This document shows, piece after piece, positions 37,352-45,960 of a stretch of 64,000 nt of DNA. The DNA lies in contig JAACSL010000007.1 in the NCBI GenBank assembly GCA_009993955.1, forward strand, positions 84,389 to 148,388. The letters are read 5' to 3'. Source of the stretch: Paraglaciecola sp. GTDB lineage: Bacteria; Pseudomonadota; Gammaproteobacteria; Enterobacterales; Alteromonadaceae. The position numbers were made by a program, and so were the translations under genes. The notes beneath the pieces are model-generated. The model was not told the origin of the DNA, made no database searches, and saw nothing but the letters and a program-made list of their open reading frames with translations. How positions within the stretch are numbered: position 1 is the first letter of the stretch; every line of letters starts with the position of its first letter.

Positions 37352-38562
37352 CCTTGCAAAAAAGCCAATAATACCGCGAGTGTTTGTTCTACATCATCCA
37401 CGGCTATGGCTTCGGCAGGATGATGACTAATGCCTTTTACACAGCGCATAAATAACATGCCCACTGGGCATATATTGGCCATGGCCATGGCATCATGACC
37501 TGCGCCAGAACTGAGATAAAAGGGTTTGATTCCACACGTTTTTATCGCTTGAGAAAGTTTTTCTTGCATGTCTGAAGCACAATTTACCCCCGCTGCACTG
37601 TGGGTTTGTATTATGTTCAGGCTTAGCTGGCGACGCTTGGCAATGGCGTCAAGGGTCTCCTCGATAGAAGTGAAAACCTGATCACGTAAGTCGTCATTTT
37701 CACTGCGAATATCCAAAGAAAATTCAGTGCGCCCACTGATCACATTAGTGGCACCGGTAACACAATGTAACTTACCCACCGTCGCCACAACCTTGCCGGC
37801 AGTTGCCAACTTTTCTACCGCCAGGATCATCTCTGCAGCCCCTGCTAGGGCATCCTGACGCATTGACATCGGCACGGTACCAGCGTGACCTGCTTGCCCG
37901 GCAACCGTGCACTTAAATCGTCTCGCACCGGCTATGCCGGTTACCACACCCACTGCAAGGTTTTTGGCTTCTAAGACCGGCCCTTGTTCAATGTGAATTT
38001 CAAGAAAAGCATGAATATCATTGGCTCTGACACTGTGTTGCACCCGATTGATATCCAGACCAAAGTCGCGCATGGCATGTGCCATGCAAATGCCATTTGC
38101 ATCCACTAAGGTGGCCCAGTTTTGTTGCCACGTTCCAGCAACCGCACGGCTGCCCAGTAATGTGGCGCCAAAACGCGTTCCTTCTTCGTCACCAAAGCCC
38201 ACGATCTGCACATTAAATGGCAATGATATGCCCGTGGCGTTAAGATGTTGCACCGCCGCAATAGGCAGCAAAACGCCGAGTATGCCGTCATATTTACCGC
38301 CATTGGGTACCGTATCCAAATGGCTGCCAATGACCAGAGTGGGGGCATCCAGTTTATTTGTGGGCCATGCTCCCCATTGATTGCCCGCTTCGTCTTGCCA
38401 AGTGCGCATACCGGCCTGCTGCATCCACAGCATGACTTGTTGATTGGCGGATTTATGCTCTTTGCTCAGGTAGCGCCTGTCCATGCAGTCTGGATCTTGA
38501 CTGTACTGTGCCAGTTCATCACAGCGCTGATAAACGAGCTGGGCGTAATCAGCGAGGCTCAT
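37342..38562 (-). CDS. Allantoate amidohydrolase-like M20 metallohydrolase
   Basis: A 406-residue zinc hydrolase of the AllC/hydantoinase-carbamoylase group. Metal ligands are visible in GSHLDTVPNGGKYDGILGV (residues ~78-96) and GFGDEEGTRFGATLLGSRA (~122-140), with the dimerisation lid in between and the C-terminal SGAGHDAMAMA motif. In the hpx pathway such an enzyme turns allantoate into ureidoglycine, CO2 and ammonia. It overlaps the aminotransferase gene by 4 bp (ATGA). Its neighbours favour allantoate over N-carbamoyl-amino acids, but the sequence alone does not exclude a ureidoglycolate- or carbamoyl-amino-acid hydrolase. Confidence 0.85.
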   Translation of the reverse strand: MSLADYAQLVYQRCDELAQYSQDPDCMDRRYLSKEHKSANQQVMLWMQQAGMRTWQDEAGNQWGAWPTNKLDAPTLVIGSHLDTVPNGGKYDGILGVLLPIAAVQHLNATGISLPFNVQIVGFGDEEGTRFGATLLGSRAVAGTWQQNWATLVDANGICMAHAMRDFGLDINRVQHSVRANDIHAFLEIHIEQGPVLEAKNLAVGVVTGIAGARRFKCTVAGQAGHAGTVPMSMRQDALAGAAEMILAVEKLATAGKVVATVGKLHCVTGATNVISGRTEFSLDIRSENDDLRDQVFTSIEETLDAIAKRRQLSLNIIQTHSAAGVNCASDMQEKLSQAIKTCGIKPFYLSSGAGHDAMAMANICPVGMLFMRCVKGISHHPAEAIAVDDVEQTLAVLLAFLQGYQ

Positions 38563-39782
38563 AGTTTACGCTCAGCATAAATTTGCATAGCGTTATCAAT
38601 GGCAAGACCTGCTTGCAAGGGGTGTTTAGCTCGGCGTAATAATGTTTCCAAGGATTGTAAGGTATGTAAAACGGCGTCTTTTCTGGCGTTGTAGCCCATG
38701 GTGCCGATACGCCATATCTTGCCATGCAGGGGGCCAAAACTGGTACCGATCTCAATATTAAAATCGTTAAGTAACTGTTGACGAATATCGTCACCCTTGA
38801 TCTTTTCGGGGATATACACCCCAACCACATTGTTCATTTTGTGTTGCAAATCACCAAAGGGCTGCAAATTTAGACCACGCACCCCAGCTAACATCGCTTC
38901 ACCATGTAATTGATGGCGCTGGATGCTGCTGTCGATACCTTCTTCCAACAAGTTGATGGCGCATTCACGTGCGCAATACAGCATGGATGTCGCCTCGGTA
39001 TGATGATTGAGGCGCTCAGGGCCCCAGTAATCTAGGATCATGGCTAAATCAAAATAGTTAGATGCAATACGAGGACGTGTACCCTGTGTATGATGGGCTG
39101 CCACGATACCGGCTTCTACATGACGACGCTGACGAATTAACTCAACATAACGGTCGCTGAGGGTAATAGGGGCGCTGCCGCTTGGTCCACCCAGACATTT
39201 TTGTAAACCCACTGACACCGCATCTAACTGCCATTCATCGGTCTCAAAAGGATTACCACCAATTGATGCGGTGGCATCGGCATAAAACAATACATCGTGG
39301 CGTCGACATATCTCCCCTATGTGCTGCAGAGGCTGTAACATGGTTGTGGATGTATCACCTTGAACCATGGCGAGTAATTTGGGTTTTACCAGTTTAATGG
39401 CGTCTTCTATCTGCTCGGCTGTAAAAACCTGCCCCCATTCCACTTCGATACAATGCACCTTCGCCCCGGCGCGTTCGGCGATTTCTTTAAGCAAATGCCC
39501 AAATCGACCAAAAACCGGCACGAGGACTTTATCACCCGGTTCGATACAGGAAACCAATACGGCTTCAATGCCTGCTCTGGATGTGCCATCAACTAATAAA
39601 GTTGCGCTATTTTGGGTTTTAAATACCTGTCGATACAGGGCCATGACTTCATTCATGTAGCATGTCATCACCGGATCATACTGGCCGATAAGTTGAGTCG
39701 ACATGGCACCAAGCACCCGTGGGTAACAATTGATTGGGCCTGGCCCCATTAATAGACGGGGAGGGGGATTAAGGCGATTCAT
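38559..39782 (-). CDS. Class V aminotransferase, (S)-ureidoglycine--glyoxylate type (PucG/HpxJ-like)
   Basis: A 407-residue PLP enzyme of the alanine/ureidoglycine--glyoxylate aminotransferase group. The start MNRLNPPPRLLMGPGPINCYPRV-like block is the family N-terminus. The PLP Lys is in VGLQKCLGGPSGSAP (around residue 200), and the Asp that contacts the pyridine N is in FYADATASIGG. HpxJ and PucG convert ureidoglycine to oxalurate using an oxo-acid acceptor. It overlaps the downstream amidohydrolase by 4 bp and lies 10 bp after the TauE gene, so these genes are co-translated. An ordinary alanine--glyoxylate role remains possible. Confidence 0.85.
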   Translation of the reverse strand: MNRLNPPPRLLMGPGPINCYPRVLGAMSTQLIGQYDPVMTCYMNEVMALYRQVFKTQNSATLLVDGTSRAGIEAVLVSCIEPGDKVLVPVFGRFGHLLKEIAERAGAKVHCIEVEWGQVFTAEQIEDAIKLVKPKLLAMVQGDTSTTMLQPLQHIGEICRRHDVLFYADATASIGGNPFETDEWQLDAVSVGLQKCLGGPSGSAPITLSDRYVELIRQRRHVEAGIVAAHHTQGTRPRIASNYFDLAMILDYWGPERLNHHTEATSMLYCARECAINLLEEGIDSSIQRHQLHGEAMLAGVRGLNLQPFGDLQHKMNNVVGVYIPEKIKGDDIRQQLLNDFNIEIGTSFGPLHGKIWRIGTMGYNARKDAVLHTLQSLETLLRRAKHPLQAGLAIDNAMQIYAERKL

Positions 39783-39792
39783 GCTCGATTTC

Positions 39793-40614
39793 CTAAAGTA
39801 AAGACTGCAGTAACATGCGTCCGCCAGTGATCAACAACACCACAGCAAACACTTTTTTCAATTTATTGGCGTCCATACTGGCCGCCAGTTTTGCACCAAG
39901 GGGGGCAAACAGCACCGTTAACGGCACTATGCAGACAAAACCAATGATATTGACCAGACCAAAGGTGAGGGCAGGTGCATCAGCAGGTGTTGTGCCAAAG
40001 ACCAGCATAGTGAAGGCGGCAGGCACCGAAATTAATAGGCCTATGGCGGCTGCCGTGCCCACGGCTTTGTGCGCTGGATAGTTGCAACTGGTCAGAATAG
40101 GCACGGATAATGTGCCGCCACCGATGCCTACCATGGCGCTGAAAAACCCAATACAGGTGGCCATTATGCTCTGGCCCGTCGCTCCAGGTAAGGTATCAAC
40201 TAACGCAGCTTTACCCGTGCGGAACAACATGTTTAATGCAGACAAACAGGCTACTACACCAAAGACGCTACTCAGCCACTGGCCGCCCATTAGGGTCACC
40301 AAAGCACTGCCCAACAATACGCCAAGTAGAATAAAACCAGCCCAGAATTTAAGTAGTTCAAAGTCTACATTGCCTTTTTGCCGATGAGCACGAATCGAAC
40401 TGAGGGAAGTAGGGATGATCGTAGCTAAGGATGTCGCGGTGGCAATTAACATTGCACTTGCCGGAGATACTCCAAAACCTTGAAACAAAAAATACAAAAC
40501 CGGCACAATAACAATGCCGCCGCCCACTCCCAGTAATCCAGCCAATAGCCCAGCAAAAACCCCCGTGGTAGCTAGGGCCAAAATGGTAGAAAGATTGTCT
40601 AAAATTAGCTGCAT
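39793..40614 (-). CDS. TauE/SafE-family anion permease
   Basis: A 273-residue membrane protein with about eight helices. The duplicated TauE/SafE motifs GLLGVGGGIVIVPVLYF (near residue 24) and AMVGIGGGTLSVPIL (near residue 160) are intact. Family members export sulfite, sulfoacetate and other small organic anions. Set between the aminotransferase and the HpxW-like gene, it is likely to move a pathway anion such as oxalurate, oxamate or oxalate, or to take up a substrate; this is inferred from position only. Confidence 0.85.
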   Translation of the reverse strand: MQLILDNLSTILALATTGVFAGLLAGLLGVGGGIVIVPVLYFLFQGFGVSPASAMLIATATSLATIIPTSLSSIRAHRQKGNVDFELLKFWAGFILLGVLLGSALVTLMGGQWLSSVFGVVACLSALNMLFRTGKAALVDTLPGATGQSIMATCIGFFSAMVGIGGGTLSVPILTSCNYPAHKAVGTAAAIGLLISVPAAFTMLVFGTTPADAPALTFGLVNIIGFVCIVPLTVLFAPLGAKLAASMDANKLKKVFAVVLLITGGRMLLQSLL

Positions 40615-40655
40615 ATTACCTTCTGATTATTTTGTTAAGTTCACGCATATTCTGC

Positions 40656-42236
40656 TTAGCCAACGGGATAAAACGCTCTACCATCACTGCGGGGATCACT
40701 CGCCGCTATCACCTGGTTACTGGGGTTCAAGACAATTGCACCGGCATGTCCCATTAGTTCATTGCAGGCATCTACGATGGCAATGTCATGACCACGGTTG
40801 ATCAAATTGCTCACTATGGCATCGGGCATGTCGTGCTCAATTTTGAGATTGTGGCTGTTGTCTCCCCACGTACGACCCAATAACCACCGACTTTCGCTGA
40901 TGGCGTTAGCAAGGGGTTTTTGTTGGTACACATGACGTGTAAACAACGCTGCTTGAGTTTGTGGTTGGCCTTCACCGCCCATGGTGCCATACACCATACG
41001 GCGCCCATCTTTGAGTGCTGCATAGGCAGGATTGAGGGTATGAAAAGGTTTTAAGCCGGGCTGCAAATAATTTACATTGTCTGGCTCAAGGCTAAATGAT
41101 GTCCCACGGTTGTTCCATACGATGCCAGTTTGTGGTGACACTATGCCACTGCCAAACTCCCAGTAAATACTCTGAATGTAGCTGACCATGCGCCCTTGTT
41201 CATCACAAGCCCCCATCCAAATGGTATCGCCTTGTTTGGCCACATGCGGCCATGGAAGAGCATGTGTTATGGAAATTTGCTTGGTCATTTTGCCCAGCTC
41301 ATCTTCACCAAGAAATTCGTTTAACGGACGGGTCAAACGTGAAGGATCAGCGACATATTGATTTCTTACTAAAAATGCTTGTTTGGTGCATTCCACCAGC
41401 AAGTGGATTAAATCTGCCTCACTTTTGGCTAGTTGCTGCACACGATCATACAGCGCTAGGATAATCAGTGAGGCAATACCCTGAGTCGGAGCCGGTAAAT
41501 TATACAAGTCGCCGATTGACGTGGATACGGTAAGTGCCTCCACCTGTTGAGCACTGTAGCGCTGAAAATCACTAAGTTGTAAAGGGGAGCCTGCCGCGGC
41601 CAAGTCCTCTGCTAAGCGCTTGGCAATAGTACCCTGATAAAAGTCTGCTAAGCCTTTTTCAGCCAGAGTAGTGAGGGTTTGTGCTAATACAGGTAATTTT
41701 AAAATTTTACCTTTTTTTAGACTTTTTCCTTTAATCAAAAACTGCTCGAAATGATTTAGTTTAGCTAGTTCGTTGAAAGTTTTTTCACTGGCATCTTGTA
41801 AGCTTTGCGTAACTTCGATTCCCCATTCTGCTTGACCAATAGCCGGCGCGAGAAGCTCAGCAAGGGGAATAGCGTTTTGCCATGTATGGCTGTGTTGCAA
41901 CGCCAATTGCCATCCTGCTACGGCGCCAGCCATTGTCAGGGCCGCTTTACCACCGCGCGCAGGGATGGTTTGATTACCTTGATAAAATTCAGCCTGGGCT
42001 CGTGCCCCAGCCGTGCCGCTGGCGTCAATTGCGATGGGCTGTTTACCGGGTTCACTGATGAGCCAAAAACCGTCACCGCCTAATCCGTTCATGTGAGGAT
42101 AGACAACGGCAATTGACGCAGCGGCGGCAACCATGGCTTCGATAGCTGTGCCGCCGTGCTCCAGGATTTTTTGTCCCACTTGACTGGCTGCATAATGTGG
42201 CGCAGTGAAAGCGATGGATTTGTTTTTCGAATTCAT
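40656..42236 (-). CDS. Gamma-glutamyltransferase-family Ntn hydrolase, HpxW-like (oxamate amidohydrolase candidate)
   Basis: A 526-residue protein of the gamma-glutamyltranspeptidase superfamily. The autoprocessing site appears as GDTIWMGACDEQGRMVS, with Thr338 expected to become the N-terminal nucleophile of the small subunit. The GGEGQPQ-like stretch near 423 and NGLGGDGFW near residue 50 are also conserved. No signal peptide is seen, unlike true periplasmic Ggt. The Klebsiella homologue HpxW hydrolyses oxamate to oxalate and ammonia. The gene overlaps the amidase by 4 bp (ATGA), which ties the two together. A cytoplasmic gamma-glutamyl or acyl amide substrate is the alternative. Confidence 0.82.
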   Translation of the reverse strand: MNSKNKSIAFTAPHYAASQVGQKILEHGGTAIEAMVAAAASIAVVYPHMNGLGGDGFWLISEPGKQPIAIDASGTAGARAQAEFYQGNQTIPARGGKAALTMAGAVAGWQLALQHSHTWQNAIPLAELLAPAIGQAEWGIEVTQSLQDASEKTFNELAKLNHFEQFLIKGKSLKKGKILKLPVLAQTLTTLAEKGLADFYQGTIAKRLAEDLAAAGSPLQLSDFQRYSAQQVEALTVSTSIGDLYNLPAPTQGIASLIILALYDRVQQLAKSEADLIHLLVECTKQAFLVRNQYVADPSRLTRPLNEFLGEDELGKMTKQISITHALPWPHVAKQGDTIWMGACDEQGRMVSYIQSIYWEFGSGIVSPQTGIVWNNRGTSFSLEPDNVNYLQPGLKPFHTLNPAYAALKDGRRMVYGTMGGEGQPQTQAALFTRHVYQQKPLANAISESRWLLGRTWGDNSHNLKIEHDMPDAIVSNLINRGHDIAIVDACNELMGHAGAIVLNPSNQVIAASDPRSDGRAFYPVG

Positions 42237-43486
42237 GACTGTAGGTCCGTTAATAAGGTGTCTGCGATTAAAAATGCCAGCTCAAACAGATCTCTATCGC
42301 AATATTTATTACCAATAATAGAAAAGCCACAGGGATTGCTCGGGTTTGTCGCTAAAGGCAGATGTATTTGTGGTAGTCCCCCTAAGCCTGCAATGCAGGT
42401 TAGATTGAGTAACTGTTGGCGATAGTTGGTTAACCATTCACTCGAACTGTCTATCAGCGGTGCTGGACCCGGTGTAGTGGGGATAATTATAAAGCTATTG
42501 GCTGTCATTAGCGCGGCGAGCATCTCGACAAATTGTGTTTGCATCGTTTGGGCTTCGACGATTTGTTTATCATCTAGGCTGGCACACCAAGCAAAACGAA
42601 CCGCAATATCCGCTGCAAACTTGGGGCTATGTGTTTCAATCCACTGACCATGGCTTGCCCAAATTTGCGCGCCTTGCAACACCGAAAAAGCGTGTGAAGC
42701 GCTAGCTAGCAAACTTGGATTTAAGCTATCTTGGGCATCATGCAAGGTAAAATCAGCCGATGCTGCCAGTGTGGCTAAGATTGCTTGCAACTGAACGCCG
42801 TGCTGACAATTTTGGTTGAGTGAACTGCTGTAAATGAGTTTCAAAGGGCTAGAACGTGTGACTTCAGAATCATTGGCTGCGGCGGGCAGTAATACATCAG
42901 CCACCTGAGATAAGGTAAGTAAATCTCGTGTCATCCAACCCACCGTATCAAAGGTCGGTGCCAAGGCAACCATATTATCTACGCTGATCACGCCATGACT
43001 GGGGCGAAAACCATACAAACCATTGTAACTGGCAGGCACTCTGATTGAGCCTCCTGTGTCCGTCCCTAGACCAATATCAGCACTACCTGTGGCCACGGCA
43101 ACAGCAGATCCGCTGCTCGAACCACCCGGTAAACGCAGGGCATTAGCGCCATTAACTGGTGTGCCATAGTGGATGTTTTGACCATTGAGGCTGTAGGCCA
43201 GTTCATCCGTTATGGTTTTTCCGATGAGCCTGGCACCTTGGTCAAGCAGGGTGTTGACCACAGAGGACGTTGCCTGCGGTATGGGATGTGTTGCCAGCCA
43301 CGTGGGATTGCCAGCAGCAGTGGGTAAACCCGCCACGTGAAAGAGATCTTTCACTGCCAAACCAAGACCACGTAGTGCTTGCCTATTGGTTTGCTGTGTT
43401 TGTTCACCAGGTACTACATAACCATCAGCAACCCTTGGTGGATCGGCTAGCTTCATGTAAGGGGTATCGGTGGCAAAGTGCTGCAT
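42233..43486 (-). CDS. Amidase-signature enzyme resembling plant AMI1
   Basis: A 417-residue amidase. The catalytic triad reads Lys46 (LGLAVKDLF), cis-Ser123 (PGGSSSGSAVAVA) and Ser147 (GTDTGGSIRVPAS). The spacing (77 then 24 residues) is the same as in Arabidopsis AMI1 (Lys36, Ser113, Ser137), and the flanking blocks (MDE/TDELAYSLNGQN and GFRPSHG) match too. AMI1 hydrolyses indole-3-acetamide and other small amides. Here it heads the purine-type operon and overlaps the HpxW-like gene. The AtzG/GatC-like small subunit that accompanies AtzE-type amidases is absent. A ureido- or oxamoyl-amide substrate is inferred from context. Confidence 0.85.
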   Translation of the reverse strand: MQHFATDTPYMKLADPPRVADGYVVPGEQTQQTNRQALRGLGLAVKDLFHVAGLPTAAGNPTWLATHPIPQATSSVVNTLLDQGARLIGKTITDELAYSLNGQNIHYGTPVNGANALRLPGGSSSGSAVAVATGSADIGLGTDTGGSIRVPASYNGLYGFRPSHGVISVDNMVALAPTFDTVGWMTRDLLTLSQVADVLLPAAANDSEVTRSSPLKLIYSSSLNQNCQHGVQLQAILATLAASADFTLHDAQDSLNPSLLASASHAFSVLQGAQIWASHGQWIETHSPKFAADIAVRFAWCASLDDKQIVEAQTMQTQFVEMLAALMTANSFIIIPTTPGPAPLIDSSSEWLTNYRQQLLNLTCIAGLGGLPQIHLPLATNPSNPCGFSIIGNKYCDRDLFELAFLIADTLLTDLQS

Positions 43487-43517
43487 GCAGTGTATAACAG
43501 TAAGTGATGTCGAATGC

Positions 43518-43541
43518 TTAATGAAACATTTGTTTCATTAA
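43518..43541. promoter_or_regulatory. RpiR-type operator upstream of the amidase operon
   Basis: A perfect inverted repeat with 11-bp arms (TTAATGAAACA) and a 2-nt centre, 32 bp upstream of the amidase start codon. A second partial copy, CGAAACATTTGT (43551-43562), repeats 11 of 12 bases of 43522-43533 at a 29-bp offset. The TGAAA...TTTCA form is usual for RpiR-family sites, and the RpiR gene ends at 43565. Confidence 0.65.
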
Positions 43542-43564
43542 TTAGTCAAGCGAAACATTTGTAC

Positions 43565-44383
43565 TCACTCAATTTCGCCAAGTTCACTAAAACGCTTTGA
43601 TATATGGGCGATTCTTTGTTTGGCGTGGTCCCCTAAGAGCGCCAACAATTTATTACAGATTACCGCTATCAGACTCATGGGTGCAGCGTAGCTGTCTAGC
43701 GCGCGTTCATGGCCTAGTTGACAGATAAACAAATGCTCGACTTTGTCTTGATAAAGTTGACCCGATGGGTCGGCAAACACTGTCAGTTGGTGTTTGGGCA
43801 GACTTTGCAATAAAGCCTTGAACAACCTAGGGCGACGTCTAAAACCTATGACGATAAATACCTCATCGGCTAACCAATCTTCGAGATCTTCGCCAATGCT
43901 TTGACCGGGTAAGGGTAAAAGACGGACTTGCCCATGAATTTGTTGCAATTGCTGACGAAAATGCATAGCCACCGGATAGCTGTTCCTAAAACCAATTAAG
44001 GTAATGCGGCTGGCGTCTCGAAGCTTGTTTATGAAGGCTTGTAGGGAGTCTGCATCAATATTGTCAAAGGTTTGTTGGATGCGGTTTAATTCCGCTTGGT
44101 AATCACCGCTGTCACTGTCATGCAAATTGATGGGGTAGCCGCTGGTGCGTAGCGCATTTATCTCACTTTTAGCATCGAGATGCGAATCGTAACCAAGTTG
44201 TCGAAAAAACCGGCTCACGGTGGCTTTGGACGTTTCAGTTATCTTCGCAAGTTGCGCGACTGTGCAGTGCACCATGTCTTGATTGTTGTGCAATAAGTGA
44301 TCGGCCAGCTTGCGACCCTGCGGTGACAATTTTCCGTATTGCTGCGCAATTCGTTGACTAAAGGTTAGGGACTCAGTGGACAC
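43565..44383 (-). CDS. RpiR/MurR-family transcriptional regulator
   Basis: A 272-residue regulator with an N-terminal helix-turn-helix (residues ~32-60, including AQLAKITETSKATVSRFFRQLGY) and a C-terminal SIS domain (~128-250) that normally binds a phosphosugar or another small ligand. It lies upstream of the amidase operon on the same strand, with 78 bp between them that hold a strong palindrome. It is probably the local regulator, like the RpiR-type gene reported in Klebsiella hpx clusters. Whether it represses or activates is not shown by the sequence. Confidence 0.87.
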   Translation of the reverse strand: MSTESLTFSQRIAQQYGKLSPQGRKLADHLLHNNQDMVHCTVAQLAKITETSKATVSRFFRQLGYDSHLDAKSEINALRTSGYPINLHDSDSGDYQAELNRIQQTFDNIDADSLQAFINKLRDASRITLIGFRNSYPVAMHFRQQLQQIHGQVRLLPLPGQSIGEDLEDWLADEVFIVIGFRRRPRLFKALLQSLPKHQLTVFADPSGQLYQDKVEHLFICQLGHERALDSYAAPMSLIAVICNKLLALLGDHAKQRIAHISKRFSELGEIE

Positions 44384-44519
44384 GGCTTAGCTCTATTCGT
44401 TGACACAGAGCGGTTAGCATAAAACGCTTTGGAATCAACTACAAACTCCAATTGAACGCAGCCTTGTTGATGGCTGGGAAATTGTTAACGACAGTGATAG
44501 CATGGCAAAAAAGCAACGT

Positions 44520-44571
44520 GTTTTCAGCATGCAATATAGCAACATGTTTTCAGCATGCAATATAGCAACAT
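44520..44571. repeat. Perfect 26-bp tandem duplication over the cobB start
   Basis: Bases 44520-44545 are repeated exactly at 44546-44571. The second copy carries the cobB ATG (44555). The first carries an equivalent ATG (44529), which lies out of frame and opens a 15-codon frame that ends at TAG (44574-44576). Confidence 0.93.
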
Positions 44572-45262
44572 CGTAGTATTAACTGGCGCCGGCGTTTCAG
44601 CTGAATCAGGGCTAAAAACCTTTCGCGACAATAATGGTTTGTGGGAAAATCATCATGTAGAAGAGGTGGCGACACCCGAGGGATTCGCCCGTAACCCAGC
44701 GTTGGTTTATCGATTTTACAATGAACGCAGACAACAATTGCAAAGTGCCGGGGTAGCGCCAAACGCAGCGCATTATGCCTTGGCTGACTTGGCTAAACAC
44801 GCTGACATTACCCTGACCTTAGTCACACAAAATGTTGACAATTTGCACGAACGAGCAGGCAGTGTTGAAGTTTTGCATATGCACGGTGAATTGTTATCAG
44901 CACGCTGCTTAAACTCGCAACAGCGTGTTAAGGTCACTGAGGCGTTTGATGCCAGTGACCGATGTCAATGTTGTCACCCAGCCCATGGTTTGCGACCAGA
45001 TATCGTGTGGTTCGGGGAAATGCCCCAGTATATGGACCAAATTGAAACTGCCCTTTGGCATTGTGATTTATTTCTGTCTATCGGCACGTCTGGCAATGTT
45101 TACCCAGCCGCAGGTTTTGTGCAGTTAGCAGTCAGTGCGGGAGCGCATTGTGTTGAGCTAAATCTGGAACCCAGCGCTGGTCAAAATTTATTTAGCGAAC
45201 ATCACTACGGTGTTGCATCAAAAATTGTGCCTGCCTATTTGCAAAACTTATTACAAAACTAA
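44555..45262 (+). CDS. cobB: NAD-dependent protein deacylase CobB (sirtuin)
   Basis: A 235-residue sirtuin. Seen: GAGVSAESGLKTFRDNNGLW, TQNVDNLHERAG, the catalytic His in LHMHGELLSARC, and WFGEMP. The Tyr and Arg in VYRFYNERRQQ (Y92/R95 in E. coli CobB) mark a deacylase that also removes succinyl groups. Zinc ligands follow the E. coli pattern (one Cys in the first pair, then RCQCC). It removes acyl groups from lysines of enzymes such as acetyl-CoA synthetase. The start lies in a 26-bp tandem duplication and no Shine-Dalgarno is seen, so expression may be low or unusual. Confidence 0.93.
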   Translation: MQYSNIVVLTGAGVSAESGLKTFRDNNGLWENHHVEEVATPEGFARNPALVYRFYNERRQQLQSAGVAPNAAHYALADLAKHADITLTLVTQNVDNLHERAGSVEVLHMHGELLSARCLNSQQRVKVTEAFDASDRCQCCHPAHGLRPDIVWFGEMPQYMDQIETALWHCDLFLSIGTSGNVYPAAGFVQLAVSAGAHCVELNLEPSAGQNLFSEHHYGVASKIVPAYLQNLLQN

Positions 45263-45281
45263 CAGCGAGTGTAGTAAACAA

Positions 45282-45926
45282 ATGCCTTCTTTTTTCACCG
45301 AATATGGCCTTGAATTTTTGACCATTGCTGCTGTGCATTTATTGGCTGTAGCCAGCCCCGGCCCAGATTTTGCCATCGTGCTCAAACACAGTATTAGTTA
45401 TGGTCGGCGTGCAGCAATGTTCACCAGCATTGGGGTAGGGCTTGGGATCCTAGTACATGTGGCTTATTCATTATTGGGCATTGGCTTACTCATTCAAACC
45501 ACACCTGTTTTATTTCAAGCCCTAAGTTATGTGGCCGCTGCTTATTTATTTTACATTGGCTGGGGAGCGTTAAAGAGTAAAGCTCAAGACGGTCAATCCG
45601 CCGTCAATCTGACCGCCGACCACCAACAAATATCTGACAAACGATCATTCTGGCTGGGCTTTTTAACCAATGGTTTAAACCCAAAGGCGACCTTGTTTTT
45701 TTTATCGTTGTTTGCCGTTGTGGTATCGTCTACTACGCCAAATACCGTCAAGGTGTTGTATGGCCTATATTTAGCGTTTGCGACTGGCTTGTGGTTTTGC
45801 TTTTTATCTTACTGTTTAAGCTCAACAAAAATCAGGCAGTTTTTAGTGGCAAAAGGTTATTGGTTTGACCGATGTATGGGCTTAGTCCTGGTGTTGTTGG
45901 CCATTCAACTTGTCGTCAGCGCTTAG
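45282..45926 (+). CDS. LysE-family amino-acid exporter
   Basis: A 214-residue membrane protein with six predicted helices. The ATG at 45282 is chosen because it starts the helix-rich region (MPSFFTEYGLEFL) 19 bp after the cobB stop; the 24-residue upstream extension only overlaps cobB. The N-terminal PGPDFAIVLKHSISYGRRA block is the RhtB/LysE signature. It would export amino acids or related compounds such as homoserine lactones or threonine. It is read with cobB and probably with the next gene. Confidence 0.88.
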   Translation: MPSFFTEYGLEFLTIAAVHLLAVASPGPDFAIVLKHSISYGRRAAMFTSIGVGLGILVHVAYSLLGIGLLIQTTPVLFQALSYVAAAYLFYIGWGALKSKAQDGQSAVNLTADHQQISDKRSFWLGFLTNGLNPKATLFFLSLFAVVVSSTTPNTVKVLYGLYLAFATGLWFCFLSYCLSSTKIRQFLVAKGYWFDRCMGLVLVLLAIQLVVSA

Positions 45927-45960
45927 AAAAAAGTTGTGTAATTTAACTGGAACGAATCAC

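Noticed and set aside
44520..44571. Tandem 26-bp repeats as a CRISPR array
   Set aside because: Only two copies, no spacer between them and no cas genes.
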